Positions 16,086-23,937 of a DNA stretch of 64,000 bases are shown piece after piece. Both the position numbers and the translations under genes were made by a program. Source of the DNA: JAGOBP01 sp964550855 (GTDB lineage: Bacteria > Chloroflexota > Anaerolineae > Fen-1058). The stretch covers positions 1 through 64,000 of the forward strand of contig CAZKBQ010000015.1 of assembly GCA_964550855.1 (NCBI GenBank). The letters are read 5' to 3'. Each line of letters begins with the position of its first letter. Position 1 is the stretch's first letter. The notes beneath the pieces are model-generated. The model saw only the letters and a program-made list of their open reading frames with translations. It was not told the origin of the DNA and did no database searches.

Positions 16086-17804
16086 ATGATTCTGGTATCA
16101 GAGGAGCAAATCAAGGAATATACCCGGCAAGGCTGGTGGGGAACAGACACGTTGATCGATCTGTTCCTGAAAAACGCCCGGGCCACACCTGAGGCGATCG
16201 CACTGGTCGATCCGCCAAATCGCCCGGAGATCACGCTCGGCCAGCCGCAGCGCTTGACTTATGCCGAAGTCGAGCAGGCGATGGAGCGCCTGGCGGCCGG
16301 GCTGCTCGACGCCGGCATCGGCCGCGACGACATCGTGATGGTGCAGCTGCCCAATATCGTCGAGTTGGTGTTGGCTTATCTCGCCTGCGCCCGCATCGGC
16401 GCGGTCATCAGCCCGCTGCCGGTCCAATATCGCATGCTGGAACTGCGGCAGACTATGCGCACCACCCGGCCACAGGCGTTCATCACGACGACAAACTTCG
16501 GCGGCTTCAATCACCTCGACATGATTTACGCCTTGCGCGCGGAATTCCCCAGTCTGAAGGTGCTGTTGGCCTTGGGAGACAACTTGCCGCCGGACGTCAT
16601 ATCGCTTCAGGCCATCCTGGCTGACCCGCAGCCGACTTCGAAAGTGCAGACTTACCTCGCCGATCACCCGGTGTCCGCGAATGACGTGTTGACGATCTGC
16701 TGGACGTCCGGCACTGAGGCTGAGCCGAAAGGCGTGCCGCGCAGTCACAACCACTGGATCAACATCGCTTACATCTCGGTTGATGTGTGCGAGATTGGCG
16801 CGGGCTGCAACTTGCTTAATCCGTTTCCATTGACGGCCATGGCCGCGATTGCCGGCATGCTGTTTCCCTGGGCAATCACCGGCGGCAAGCTGGTGATGCA
16901 TCACCCGTTGAACCTGCAGGTCTTCCTCGACCAGATTGTGAACGAAGACATCCAGTACACGGTGGCGCCGCCGGTGCTGCTGAATATGCTGCTGCTCAAT
17001 CCGACCCTCCTGGCCCGCGTCGATTTGAGCCGGATCAAAACCATCGGCTCCGGTTCCGCGCCGCTGTCCCCTTGGATGGTGACTCAATACGCCGAGAAAT
17101 ACGGCATCCAGATCGTCAACTTGTTTGGATCGAACGAAGGCATGTCGCTGGCAAGCGGCCCCGGTGAAATTCCCGATCCGGCCGAGCGCGCCCGGTACTT
17201 TCCGCGCTGGGGGGTGCCCGGTTTCGACTGGAAATGCCGCGTGGCACCTTCAATCCAGACTAAGTTGATCGATCCCATCTCCAGGCAGGTTATTACCGAG
17301 CCGCAGCGGGCGGGTGAATTGGCCATCAAAAGCCCGATGGTCTTTGCCGGCTACTATCAACGCCCCGACCTGACCGAGCGCTGTTTTGATGCCGAGGGCT
17401 ATTTCTATACCGGCGATCTGTTCGAAATTGCCGGCGAAGGTGAGCGGTTGAACCGATATCGATTCGTCGGGCGGCTGAAAGATTTGATCATCCGGGGCGG
17501 AATGAAGATCGCGCCCGAAGAGATTGAAGCGCTGGTTATTGAGCATCCTAAAGTGGCCGAAGTCGCGGTGGTGGGTTATCCCGACCGGCGGCTTGACGAC
17601 GAACGCATTTGCGTGGTGGTCGCGCCCCAGAAAGAGCAGACAGTCACGCTGGCTGAGCTTCAAGATTTTCTCAAGGCTAGGGGCATCGCTGCTTACAAAC
17701 TACCCAAGAAACTGTGGCTGATGGAGAGGCTGCCGCGCAATCCCATGGGCAAAATTCTGAAGCGCGATCTGAAAGCGCAGTTAGCGAATGAGGTAGAATC
17801 ATAG
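16086..17804 (+). CDS. Acyl-CoA synthetase / AMP-dependent ligase
   Basis: This 572-residue adenylate-forming enzyme activates a carboxylate with ATP and loads it on CoA. It has the P-loop TSGTEAEPKGVPRSH (A3), the A5 region LFGSNEGMS, GYFYTGD (A7) and the hinge with RLKDLIIRGGMKI (A8). The A10 Lys is in RNPMGKILKRD. It resembles the cyclohexanecarboxylate/medium-chain fatty acid group. GGGAGAAGGAGA precedes ATG 16086. It follows DUF1295 by 45 bases in the same direction and may be the last gene of the light-responsive unit, which would fit a lipid-remodelling role. The substrate is not determined. Confidence 0.87.
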   Translation: MILVSEEQIKEYTRQGWWGTDTLIDLFLKNARATPEAIALVDPPNRPEITLGQPQRLTYAEVEQAMERLAAGLLDAGIGRDDIVMVQLPNIVELVLAYLACARIGAVISPLPVQYRMLELRQTMRTTRPQAFITTTNFGGFNHLDMIYALRAEFPSLKVLLALGDNLPPDVISLQAILADPQPTSKVQTYLADHPVSANDVLTICWTSGTEAEPKGVPRSHNHWINIAYISVDVCEIGAGCNLLNPFPLTAMAAIAGMLFPWAITGGKLVMHHPLNLQVFLDQIVNEDIQYTVAPPVLLNMLLLNPTLLARVDLSRIKTIGSGSAPLSPWMVTQYAEKYGIQIVNLFGSNEGMSLASGPGEIPDPAERARYFPRWGVPGFDWKCRVAPSIQTKLIDPISRQVITEPQRAGELAIKSPMVFAGYYQRPDLTERCFDAEGYFYTGDLFEIAGEGERLNRYRFVGRLKDLIIRGGMKIAPEEIEALVIEHPKVAEVAVVGYPDRRLDDERICVVVAPQKEQTVTLAELQDFLKARGIAAYKLPKKLWLMERLPRNPMGKILKRDLKAQLANEVES

Positions 17805-17893
17805 TTGAGGGAACTGCCAGAGTGTTGTGCGGGCGAGCGCCCCCGGCCTGTGAAATGGAATTAGGCACGAACCCGTGTGGAGTGTGACGCAAA

Positions 17894-18742
17894 GTGACGA
17901 TCAGAATTGTTACCGACAGCACCTGTGATCTGCCGCAATCGGTCATCGACGAGCTCGGCATTACGGTGATTCCGTTGTTCATCAACTTTGGCGGTCAGGG
18001 TTATCGCGACGGGGTGGATATGTCCCGCGCGGAATTCTATGCGCGTCTGCCGACGAGCGATCCGCTGCCGACGACGGCCGCGCCCGGTCATGAAGTCTTC
18101 AAGCAGACGTACGATCGCCTGGCAGCCGAAGGCGCCACCGAGGTGTTGTCGATCCACATTTCGGAGAGCCTGAGCGCGACCGTCAACGTGGCAAAGGTGG
18201 CGGCGCAAGAAACGACGAGCGTGCGCGTCACGGCCTTTGATTCGCGGCAGTTGAGTCTGGGCACGGGTTTCATCGTGGAAGAAGCGGCCAACATCGCGCG
18301 GGTGGGCGGTTCGATGACGGAGATCATTGCGCGCCTGAAGACGTTGATCCCGCGTGTGCATGTCTTCGCCGCGTTGGACACGCTGGAGTTCCTCAAGCGC
18401 AGCGGTCGCGTCAGCAGCATTGTGGCGGGCGTGGGCGGACTGTTGCAAATGAAGCCCATCCTCAAGATGTACGATGGTCAGCCCGATTCCGATCGGGTGC
18501 GGACGCGCAGCCGCGCGATTGGCCAGCTGGTTCACCTGCTCACCCAGTGCTCGCCGTTGGAACGCGTGGCGCTGGTGCACACGCACGCGCCCGCCCGCGC
18601 CGAAGAAATTCGCCAGCTCGTGGAGCCGCTGCTGCCCGCCAGAGACATCTGGTCGCTGGACATCACGCCCGTCATCGGCACACACATCGGGCCGGGAGCA
18701 GTGGGGTTTGCGTGTGTGACGGCTAAATCGCCTGCCCCTTGA
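17894..18742 (+). CDS. DegV family fatty-acid-binding protein
   Basis: This 282-residue protein has the full DegV fold: IRIVTDSTCDLP at the N-terminus, YRDGVDMSRAEFY, LPTTAAPGHEVF, then HISESLSATVNVAK and ALDTLEFLKRSGRVS. DegV (FakB) proteins bind a fatty acid and present it to a kinase for phospholipid synthesis. The start is GTG 17894, the only start that keeps the conserved first strand, with TGGAGTG upstream. The last six residues lie inside the relic of a convergent ABC transporter gene (18723-18803), so the 3' end may be rearranged or simply overlaps what was once a convergent gene. Confidence 0.9.
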   Translation: MTIRIVTDSTCDLPQSVIDELGITVIPLFINFGGQGYRDGVDMSRAEFYARLPTSDPLPTTAAPGHEVFKQTYDRLAAEGATEVLSIHISESLSATVNVAKVAAQETTSVRVTAFDSRQLSLGTGFIVEEAANIARVGGSMTEIIARLKTLIPRVHVFAALDTLEFLKRSGRVSSIVAGVGGLLQMKPILKMYDGQPDSDRVRTRSRAIGQLVHLLTQCSPLERVALVHTHAPARAEEIRQLVEPLLPARDIWSLDITPVIGTHIGPGAVGFACVTAKSPAP

Positions 18743-18803
18743 ACTGGCTCACATACAAATGGTGATAGAACCCGCGCTTGTCCAGCAGTGATTGCGGCGG
18801 GAC
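18723..18803 (-). pseudogene. C-terminal relic of an ABC transporter (permease-ATPase, MdlB-like)
   Basis: On the minus strand 26 codons and a stop read as QSLLDKRGFYHHLYVSQFKG, then QAI. This is the typical C-terminal tail of multidrug-type half ABC transporters. Upstream (higher coordinates) there is no ORF or ATPase motif: the sequence switches to an inverted repeat and then to another gene. It is therefore a remnant of a deleted or truncated gene and overlaps the 3' end of degV by 20 bases. Confidence 0.75.
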
Positions 18804-18832
18804 TTTTGCGCTGTGATTACAGTCATCAATTA

Positions 18833-18903
18833 TCAAGGACGCTGATGCACACTGAAGGCAGCTGACTGGATTAGCGACCCTCAGTGGTCATCAACGTCCT
18901 TGT
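18833..18903. repeat. Imperfect 23-bp inverted repeat, possible MITE or insertion footprint
   Basis: The arms at 18833-18855 and 18881-18903 are complementary at 19 of 23 positions (left arm begins TCAAGGACG, right arm ends CGTCCTTGT), around a 25-base centre. There is no T-run, so it is not a clear terminator. It lies next to the ABC transporter relic. Confidence 0.6.
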
Positions 18904-18962
18904 CTTCCGGGCACGTGCTCTGTAGTAAATTACGTCTGACGTGTTGCGCATGAGGGGGCCGC

Positions 18963-19919
18963 ATGTCCCGCCGGAAAAAACTTCTGCTCGGCCTGCCAGG
19001 CAGCCTGCTGTTTATCATCTTCGTGCCGCCGTACTTGCTGCCGTTGAACGGGCCGCCCCCGGTCGATCCGGCGACGTTGATCGATCCGAATGGTGCGTTC
19101 GTGCAGGCGGGCGATACGCGGATGTACTATCAGAAGGCGGGCACGGGCGACGTGCCGATCGTGCTGGTGCACGGCTTCGGCGCGTCGTCGTTTTCGTGGC
19201 GGAACAACCTCAACCCGATCGCGGATGCCGGCTTCACGGTTTATGCGCCCGACATGCGCGGCTTCGGATTGAGCGACAAGGGTTGGGACAAGACAATGTC
19301 GCAGGACGCACAGGCCGATCGCTTGAAGGCGTTCCTGGACGCCGTGAGGATCGAGCGGGCGGTGTTGGCCGGGAACTCGATGGGCGGCGGCATCGTCACC
19401 AACTTCGCGCTGCGCTATCCCGATCGCGTGCGCGGCCTCGTGCTGGTCGATCCGGCGATCTATGGCGGCATGAACAGCGGTGTGATTTCGGCGCTGGTCG
19501 GACTGCCGGGGGTTCAACGTTGGGGCCAGCATCTGATCCGCTTCATTTTGGCGGATAGTGAGCGCAATGCGGCGACGATTAAAAGCGCGTGGTTTGATCC
19601 AGGCGGTGTGACGCCCGACGTTTTGAGCGGTTATCGCCGCGCGCTGCAAACACCCGACTGGGACTTGGGCCTGCTGGCGCTGCTGCGCGACGGCATGAGC
19701 AACAACCTTGGCCCGCGCCTGAAAGACCTCAACGTTCCGACGCTAATCGTATGGGGCGAGTACGACACGTGGATTTCACCGACGAATGCGCCGAAGTTGA
19801 AGCAGGATATTGTCGGATCGAAGTTGGCGATCATCCAGGATGCCGGCCACGTGCCACACGAAGAGAAACCGCAAGAGTTTAACGCGCTGATGATCGATTT
19901 TGCGAAAGGGCTGAACTGA
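18963..19919 (+). CDS. alpha/beta hydrolase with N-terminal membrane anchor
   Basis: This 318-residue protein begins with a basic stretch (MSRRKK) and one hydrophobic helix (LLFIIFVPPYLLPL), so it is anchored or exported. The hydrolase domain has VLVHGFGASSFSW as the oxyanion turn and VYAPDMRGFGLSD. GNSMGGG is the nucleophile elbow (Ser), EYDTWI probably holds the acid, and DAGHVPHEEKP holds the His. It is related to epoxide hydrolase and C-C hydrolase-like proteins; the substrate is unknown. GAGGGGG lies just before the ATG. It stands alone, with a repeat-rich gap on each side. Confidence 0.85.
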   Translation: MSRRKKLLLGLPGSLLFIIFVPPYLLPLNGPPPVDPATLIDPNGAFVQAGDTRMYYQKAGTGDVPIVLVHGFGASSFSWRNNLNPIADAGFTVYAPDMRGFGLSDKGWDKTMSQDAQADRLKAFLDAVRIERAVLAGNSMGGGIVTNFALRYPDRVRGLVLVDPAIYGGMNSGVISALVGLPGVQRWGQHLIRFILADSERNAATIKSAWFDPGGVTPDVLSGYRRALQTPDWDLGLLALLRDGMSNNLGPRLKDLNVPTLIVWGEYDTWISPTNAPKLKQDIVGSKLAIIQDAGHVPHEEKPQEFNALMIDFAKGLN

Positions 19920-20477
19920 CAGATACTCAGAAGTTCACGAAATGGCTTGAGCATGGCCAACCTGGTTCCGGCCAAGGAGACCAGCCGCCATGCCCAAGAC
20001 CACGATCCAAGTTAATCGAGTTATTCGCTCGCCGCAAGTGTTGGCCGCCTTCATTTTCTGCCTGCGGGAGAGTTTCTAACCAACCCCAGCGACCCTCCAG
20101 CAAGCCACGCTTTCCCAAGATTACCAAAACCTCTTCCCGGGTCTTGGCGAGTAGAATCTCGCGCCGTAGTCATACAGGCTGCCGAGGCCGACGTTCTCCT
20201 GCCGCTGGCCGCATGACGCACCCTCCCGATGTTAGCGGTGGAAGTCATCCTCACTCTATCACGAGGGTATGACACTGGCTATGATACAAACGCCGCTTTT
20301 TGGGCGAATTTTCCGGGAAACCTTAAAATTTCCCGCACTTTGGCTCGGGTTCCCCTTTGATTAGATCCGCTGCGCCCGCTGGACGCCCCGCCGGCGGTTG
20401 AAAACGGTAATCTGCCCCGGCCCGACCCAGTCTGTTACATCGCCGCCTGTTCCCAGGATGACATAAACACCCGACAC
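19920..20477. other. Intergenic stretch with no intact gene; possible decayed mobile element
   Basis: No ORF here has family-like content. A 29-codon ORF at 19990-20079 (+), MPKTTIQVNRVIRSPQVLAA and on to LRESF-stop, resembles the start of a transposase but ends at once. In-frame fragments continue in several frames after it, as in a decayed gene. The part around 20281-20340 is AT-richer than its surroundings. I cannot assign a function. Confidence 0.3.
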
Positions 20478-20543
20478 GATCCCATATTGATCCCATACTG
20501 ATCCTATAATCATCCTATACTGATCCTATAGTGCTGCCATACT
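20478..20543 (+). repeat. Six-copy 11-bp tandem repeat
   Basis: Units: GATCCCATATT (20478), GATCCCATACT (20489), GATCCTATAAT (20500), CATCCTATACT (20511), GATCCTATAGT (20522), GCTGCCATACT (20533). The consensus GATCCYATACT has strict 11-base spacing, close to one helical turn. It lies 38-103 bases upstream of a good promoter, where an activator array would be. Confidence 0.85.
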
Positions 20544-20580
20544 CAACCGACAGGCGTCCCTCCGCCCTTCGCACTGTCCA

Positions 20581-20609
20581 TAGACAACCCCCGCGCCATA
20601 GCGTATAAT
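20581..20609 (+). promoter_or_regulatory. Promoter of the LuxR-type regulator operon
   Basis: TAGACA (20581-20586), a 17-base spacer and TATAAT (20604-20609) precede the gene at 20686. Confidence 0.65.
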
Positions 20610-20685
20610 TCCCTCACCAGTCATCAGACAGCTTCGCCCGTTGGACGACCACCGCCGCACACAATCATCACCCGGAGGTGACGGC

Positions 20686-20910
20686 ATGGCACTCAGACCC
20701 AACAAACCCATCGAAGCGCTGACACCCCGAGAAATGGACGTGCTCACCCTCATGGCTCAGGGCCTGCCCAATCGCAAAATTGCGGAGCAACTGGCCGTCA
20801 ACGAGCGCACCGTCAAATTCCACGTCAGTACCATTCTGTCCAAGCTCGGCGCCGCCAACCGCACCGAAGCCGTTACCCTGGCCGCCGTCCGCGGCCTCAT
20901 CACGCTCTAA
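20686..20910 (+). CDS. Stand-alone LuxR/GerE-type helix-turn-helix protein
   Basis: This 74-residue protein is almost only a LuxR DNA-binding domain: EALTPREMDVLTLMAQGLPN, then RKIAEQLAVNERTVKFHVS and ILSKLGAANRTEAV, the canonical four-helix pattern. There is no receiver or sensor domain, so it may act constitutively or need a partner. ATG 20686 is preceded at 5 bases by GGAGGTG; an upstream in-frame ATG at 20641 has no site. The dehydrogenase gene starts 7 bases after its stop, so the two form an operon. The six-copy 11-bp repeat upstream is a candidate binding site for this protein (autoregulation), untested. Confidence 0.87.
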   Translation: MALRPNKPIEALTPREMDVLTLMAQGLPNRKIAEQLAVNERTVKFHVSTILSKLGAANRTEAVTLAAVRGLITL

Positions 20911-20917
20911 CTGCCGC

Positions 20918-21907
20918 ATGACCAGACCCCGCGTCTTTGTCACCCGCACCCTTCCAGATGCCGGCCTGAAACAGCTGCAGGCGCTGGCCGATACGTGCGA
21001 CATCGACCTCTGGACCGATCCTTTACCGCCGCCCCACGAACTTCTTGCGCAAAAAGTCGCCGGCCTAAGCGGCCTGCTCTGCCTGCTAACCGACCGCATC
21101 GACGCCGCCCTCATGGATGCCGCCGGCTCGTCACTCAAAGTCATCAGCCAGCTGGCCGTCGGCTTCGACAACATCGACATCCCGGCCGCCACCGCCCGCC
21201 GCATCCCGGTCGGCCACACCCCCGGCGTCCTCACCGACGCCACCGCCGACTTCACCTGGGCCTTGCTGATGGCCGCCGCGCGCCGCGTCGTCGAAGGCGA
21301 CCGGTTCACTCGAGCCGGTCGGTGGCAGACCTGGGACCCGATTGGTTTTCTTGGCCCCGATCTTGCCGGTGCCACCCTGGGCATCATCGGCTTTGGCCGC
21401 ATCGGGCAGGCCGTCGCCCGACGTGCGCAAGGCTTCGACCTGCGCATCCTCTATCATGATCCGCAGCGTCACCTTGAGGCCGAGCAAACCGGTCGGGTGC
21501 AATATGCCGATCTGGCCGTGCTCTTGCGCGACAGTGATTTCGTCACTTTGCACACCACCCTGTCCGCCGCCACCTATCATTATTTCGACGACGACAAATT
21601 CAGGCAGATGAAGCCCGGCGCCATCCTCATTAACACCTCGCGCGGCCCCATCGTCGATCCGGCCGCGCTGTATCGCGCCCTGTCCACCCGCGCCATCGCC
21701 GCCGCCGCCATCGACGTTACCGAGCCTGAACCGATCGATCTGAACGACCCACTGCTGACGCTCGACAATCTCATCGTCACCCCCCACATCGCCAGCGCCA
21801 GCTTCAACAGTCGCAATCGCATGGCCGCCATGGCCGTCGCCAACCTCGCCGCCGGTCTCAACGGCCAACGCCTGCCCCACTGCGTCAACCCTGAAGTCTA
21901 TGACTGA
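20918..21907 (+). CDS. D-2-hydroxyacid dehydrogenase (glyoxylate/hydroxypyruvate reductase type)
   Basis: This 329-residue NAD(P)-dependent enzyme reduces 2-oxoacids such as glyoxylate or hydroxypyruvate. It has the substrate loop LAVGFDNIDI, the Rossmann motif LGIIGFGRIGQAVARRA, catalytic Arg in NTSRGPIVD, Glu in DVTEPEPI and His in TPHIASAS. All three catalytic positions are intact. ATG 20918 is chosen over upstream frame extensions because the family N-terminus (RPRVFVTRTLPDAG) begins there. It overlaps the next gene by 8 bases, so the LuxR gene, this gene and the epimerase form one operon. Confidence 0.9.
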   Translation: MTRPRVFVTRTLPDAGLKQLQALADTCDIDLWTDPLPPPHELLAQKVAGLSGLLCLLTDRIDAALMDAAGSSLKVISQLAVGFDNIDIPAATARRIPVGHTPGVLTDATADFTWALLMAAARRVVEGDRFTRAGRWQTWDPIGFLGPDLAGATLGIIGFGRIGQAVARRAQGFDLRILYHDPQRHLEAEQTGRVQYADLAVLLRDSDFVTLHTTLSAATYHYFDDDKFRQMKPGAILINTSRGPIVDPAALYRALSTRAIAAAAIDVTEPEPIDLNDPLLTLDNLIVTPHIASASFNSRNRMAAMAVANLAAGLNGQRLPHCVNPEVYD

Positions 21908-22895
21908 ATGGGCAGGCCGCCGCGTCCTCGTCACCGGCGCCACCGGCTTCATCGGCAGCCACCTCGCGCAGCGCCTTGTCGATGAAGGCGCGCGAGTGCG
22001 TGTGCTCGTGCGTCGGCCTGCCGGCCTGATCCACTCACTGCGCGATCGGGTCGAAATCGTCAGCGGCGACCTGCTTCAACCCGATCGTTTTGTCGCGGCC
22101 ACTGCGGCCTGTGAGGTAGTCTTTCACGTCGCCGGCTGGCTGGGGCGTCCGCCTGCTCGACCGGTTGCCCATGCCATCAACGTCACCGCCACGCAGCAGT
22201 TGGCGCAGGCCGCGCGGGCCGCCGGCGTGCGCCGCTTCGTTTATACCAGCAGCATCGCCGTCTATGGTCCGCTGGCCGGCGGCGTCATTACCGAAGATCA
22301 ACCACACTGGCCCGTGTACACCTATGCCGAGACCAAATCCCTGGGCGAACAAGCCGCCTTGAGATGTGCCACGGCGGATTTTGAGGTCACTATTTTGCGC
22401 CCGGCCATGGTCTTTGGCCCGCGCGGCAGCGCCTGGACCGTCCTGCCCGTCCGGCTGGCGCAGCGACATTTACCCGTGCTTATCGGCGGCGGACACGGCT
22501 TCAGTCATCCCGTGTATGTGGACAATCTCATCGATGCCTATCTGCTGGCCGCCGTGTGCCCCGCTGCCGCCGGGCGGGCCTTCACCCTCAGCGACGGCGA
22601 CATTGAATGGCGTGACTTCTTCGGGCGCTACGCCGCCATGGCGGGCCGCCGGGCCTATTCGGTGCCCGTGGCACTGCTGCGATTGGCCGCGCCCCCCATC
22701 GAACTGCTGACCCGACTGCTTGGTCGCCCAGCCGTCGTCTCACACCACTCCATCGGCTTCCTCACCGGCCGCGCCCGCCTCAGCACCGATCTGGCGCGGC
22801 AACTGCTGGGCTGGTCGCCTCGCGTCCCCTTTGATGAGGCCCTGCGCCGGACCGAACACTGGCTGCGTCAAACCGGCGTGATTCGAGCCGCGTAA
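21900..22895 (+). CDS. NAD-dependent epimerase/dehydratase (extended SDR)
   Basis: This 331-residue extended SDR has VLVTGATGFIGSHLAQRLV (GxxGxxG), FHVAGWLGRP, TSSIAVYGP and the YxxxK catalytic pair in YTYAETKS, then LRPAMVFGPRG. It resembles 3-beta-hydroxysteroid or dihydroflavonol reductase-like members as much as sugar epimerases, so the substrate is open. Its ATG lies inside the end of the dehydrogenase gene (8-base overlap), pointing to coupled translation. Confidence 0.87.
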   Translation: MTEWAGRRVLVTGATGFIGSHLAQRLVDEGARVRVLVRRPAGLIHSLRDRVEIVSGDLLQPDRFVAATAACEVVFHVAGWLGRPPARPVAHAINVTATQQLAQAARAAGVRRFVYTSSIAVYGPLAGGVITEDQPHWPVYTYAETKSLGEQAALRCATADFEVTILRPAMVFGPRGSAWTVLPVRLAQRHLPVLIGGGHGFSHPVYVDNLIDAYLLAAVCPAAAGRAFTLSDGDIEWRDFFGRYAAMAGRRAYSVPVALLRLAAPPIELLTRLLGRPAVVSHHSIGFLTGRARLSTDLARQLLGWSPRVPFDEALRRTEHWLRQTGVIRAA

Positions 22896-22926
22896 AACGC
22901 CCTTCGCCCTGCTGCTGCGCGCCACT

Positions 22927-22954
22927 TTGCAAAATCCGCGTGATCATTGATAAT
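22927..22954 (+). promoter_or_regulatory. Promoter upstream of the membrane protein gene
   Basis: TTGCAA (22927-22932), a 16-base spacer and GATAAT (22949-22954). A start point near 22961 excludes the GTG at 22940 and supports the start at 23018. Confidence 0.5.
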
Positions 22955-23017
22955 TGCACCTCGAACCATGCTCGTCACTTGCCGCTCACAGACCATTGGT
23001 TCATTGAAAGCGCTAGC

Positions 23018-23890
23018 GTGAACGTTGAAACCGGCCACTTCCTTCGGATTCAGATTCCGGCGCGGACGCATACGCTGTGGCTTGGCCCGGCGTGGGCCGT
23101 CGTGTGCGGCCTCATCGCCTCCGGCGGCTTCGTCTGGTCAGGCCGCGATCTGCTCATCGCCGCCCTCGCCATCGTGCTGGCCGATGGCGCGTGGGCGACG
23201 TCATGGTGGGGACTGGTTCAAACCGACTGGCCTTACCTGATCGAGCGCTGGCGTGCCATCCGCGTCGAGACCGATCTCTCTCGCGTGCCTTTTGCTCAGG
23301 CTGGCTCGCCGTCGCAGCGCGCCCAGGAACGTTGGGCGCGGCTGCGCGTCTGGTGGCAATCGGCGGTGTTGCCCGTCGCCGGCACGCCGGTCCTCAGCGC
23401 CCTGTTCGCCGCTGTCCTCGGCTTTCTGCTCAGCGCCGTCATCGGCTGGCAGGCGCTCGCTTTGAGCGTGGCCGCGCTGGCGCTGGTGCAGATTGGCCTC
23501 GTGCTCACTTACCGGCGCGCGTGGCCGGCTGTTTGGGCGCAAGGTCTGCTGGACGTGGGGCTGAGTTGGTTGCTGGGACACGTCGCCTTTGGCGGCAGCC
23601 TCTCGCCGCTCTCGCTCGTCGCCGCGCTGCTACTATCGGCGTCGTACGGCGGCCTGCTGGCTGCGGCCGGAGAGGGCGCGCGCGCGCAGGCCCGCTGGCT
23701 GCTCCTGCCGCAGCTGATTCTGATCGTCATCTTCATCGTGCGTCAACAGCCGCTGGCCGCCTTTGCCGTCATCAGCCTGCTCGTCGCGCAGGCGCTGCTG
23801 GCCACCGTGCTGCGCGGCCTCACCTATGCGCGAGCCGCACACCTGTGGCTGATGCTGGTCATGCTCGTCACCGCCCTGGCCGTGCGCTGA
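23018..23890 (+). CDS. Multi-pass membrane protein of unknown function
   Basis: About 290 residues with roughly eight hydrophobic helices, including WAVVCGLIASGGFVW, VLSALFAAVLGFLLSAVIG and LLLPQLILIVIFIV. There is a cytoplasmic-looking loop with an Arg-rich stretch (ERWRAIRVETDLSRV) between the first helices. I recognise no family. It is followed 44 bases later by a membrane-anchored methyltransferase in the same direction, so the two may work together on a membrane lipid or quinone-like substrate. GTG 23018 is chosen because a promoter sits over the earlier candidate start. Confidence 0.6.
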   Translation: MNVETGHFLRIQIPARTHTLWLGPAWAVVCGLIASGGFVWSGRDLLIAALAIVLADGAWATSWWGLVQTDWPYLIERWRAIRVETDLSRVPFAQAGSPSQRAQERWARLRVWWQSAVLPVAGTPVLSALFAAVLGFLLSAVIGWQALALSVAALALVQIGLVLTYRRAWPAVWAQGLLDVGLSWLLGHVAFGGSLSPLSLVAALLLSASYGGLLAAAGEGARAQARWLLLPQLILIVIFIVRQQPLAAFAVISLLVAQALLATVLRGLTYARAAHLWLMLVMLVTALAVR

Positions 23891-23902
23891 GTGGCGTGCG
23901 CC

Positions 23903-23937
23903 GCATTACGCAATACGCATTACTCCTTACACTCATG
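23903..23937 (+). repeat. Heptamer tandem repeat reaching the methyltransferase start codon
   Basis: GCATTAC (23903), GCAATAC (23910), GCATTAC (23917), TCCTTAC (23924), ACTCATG (23931). The last unit contains the ATG at 23935. It replaces any ribosome-binding site. Confidence 0.75.

Noticed and set aside
19927..20275. Two minus-strand ORFs of 66 and 74 codons in the large gap
   Set aside because: No ribosome sites, overlapping each other, no recognisable family; more likely debris of a decayed element.
20487..20510. Promoter made from TTGATC and TATAAT inside the 11-bp repeats
   Set aside because: Spacing is 12 bases, too short; the similarity arises from the repeat itself.
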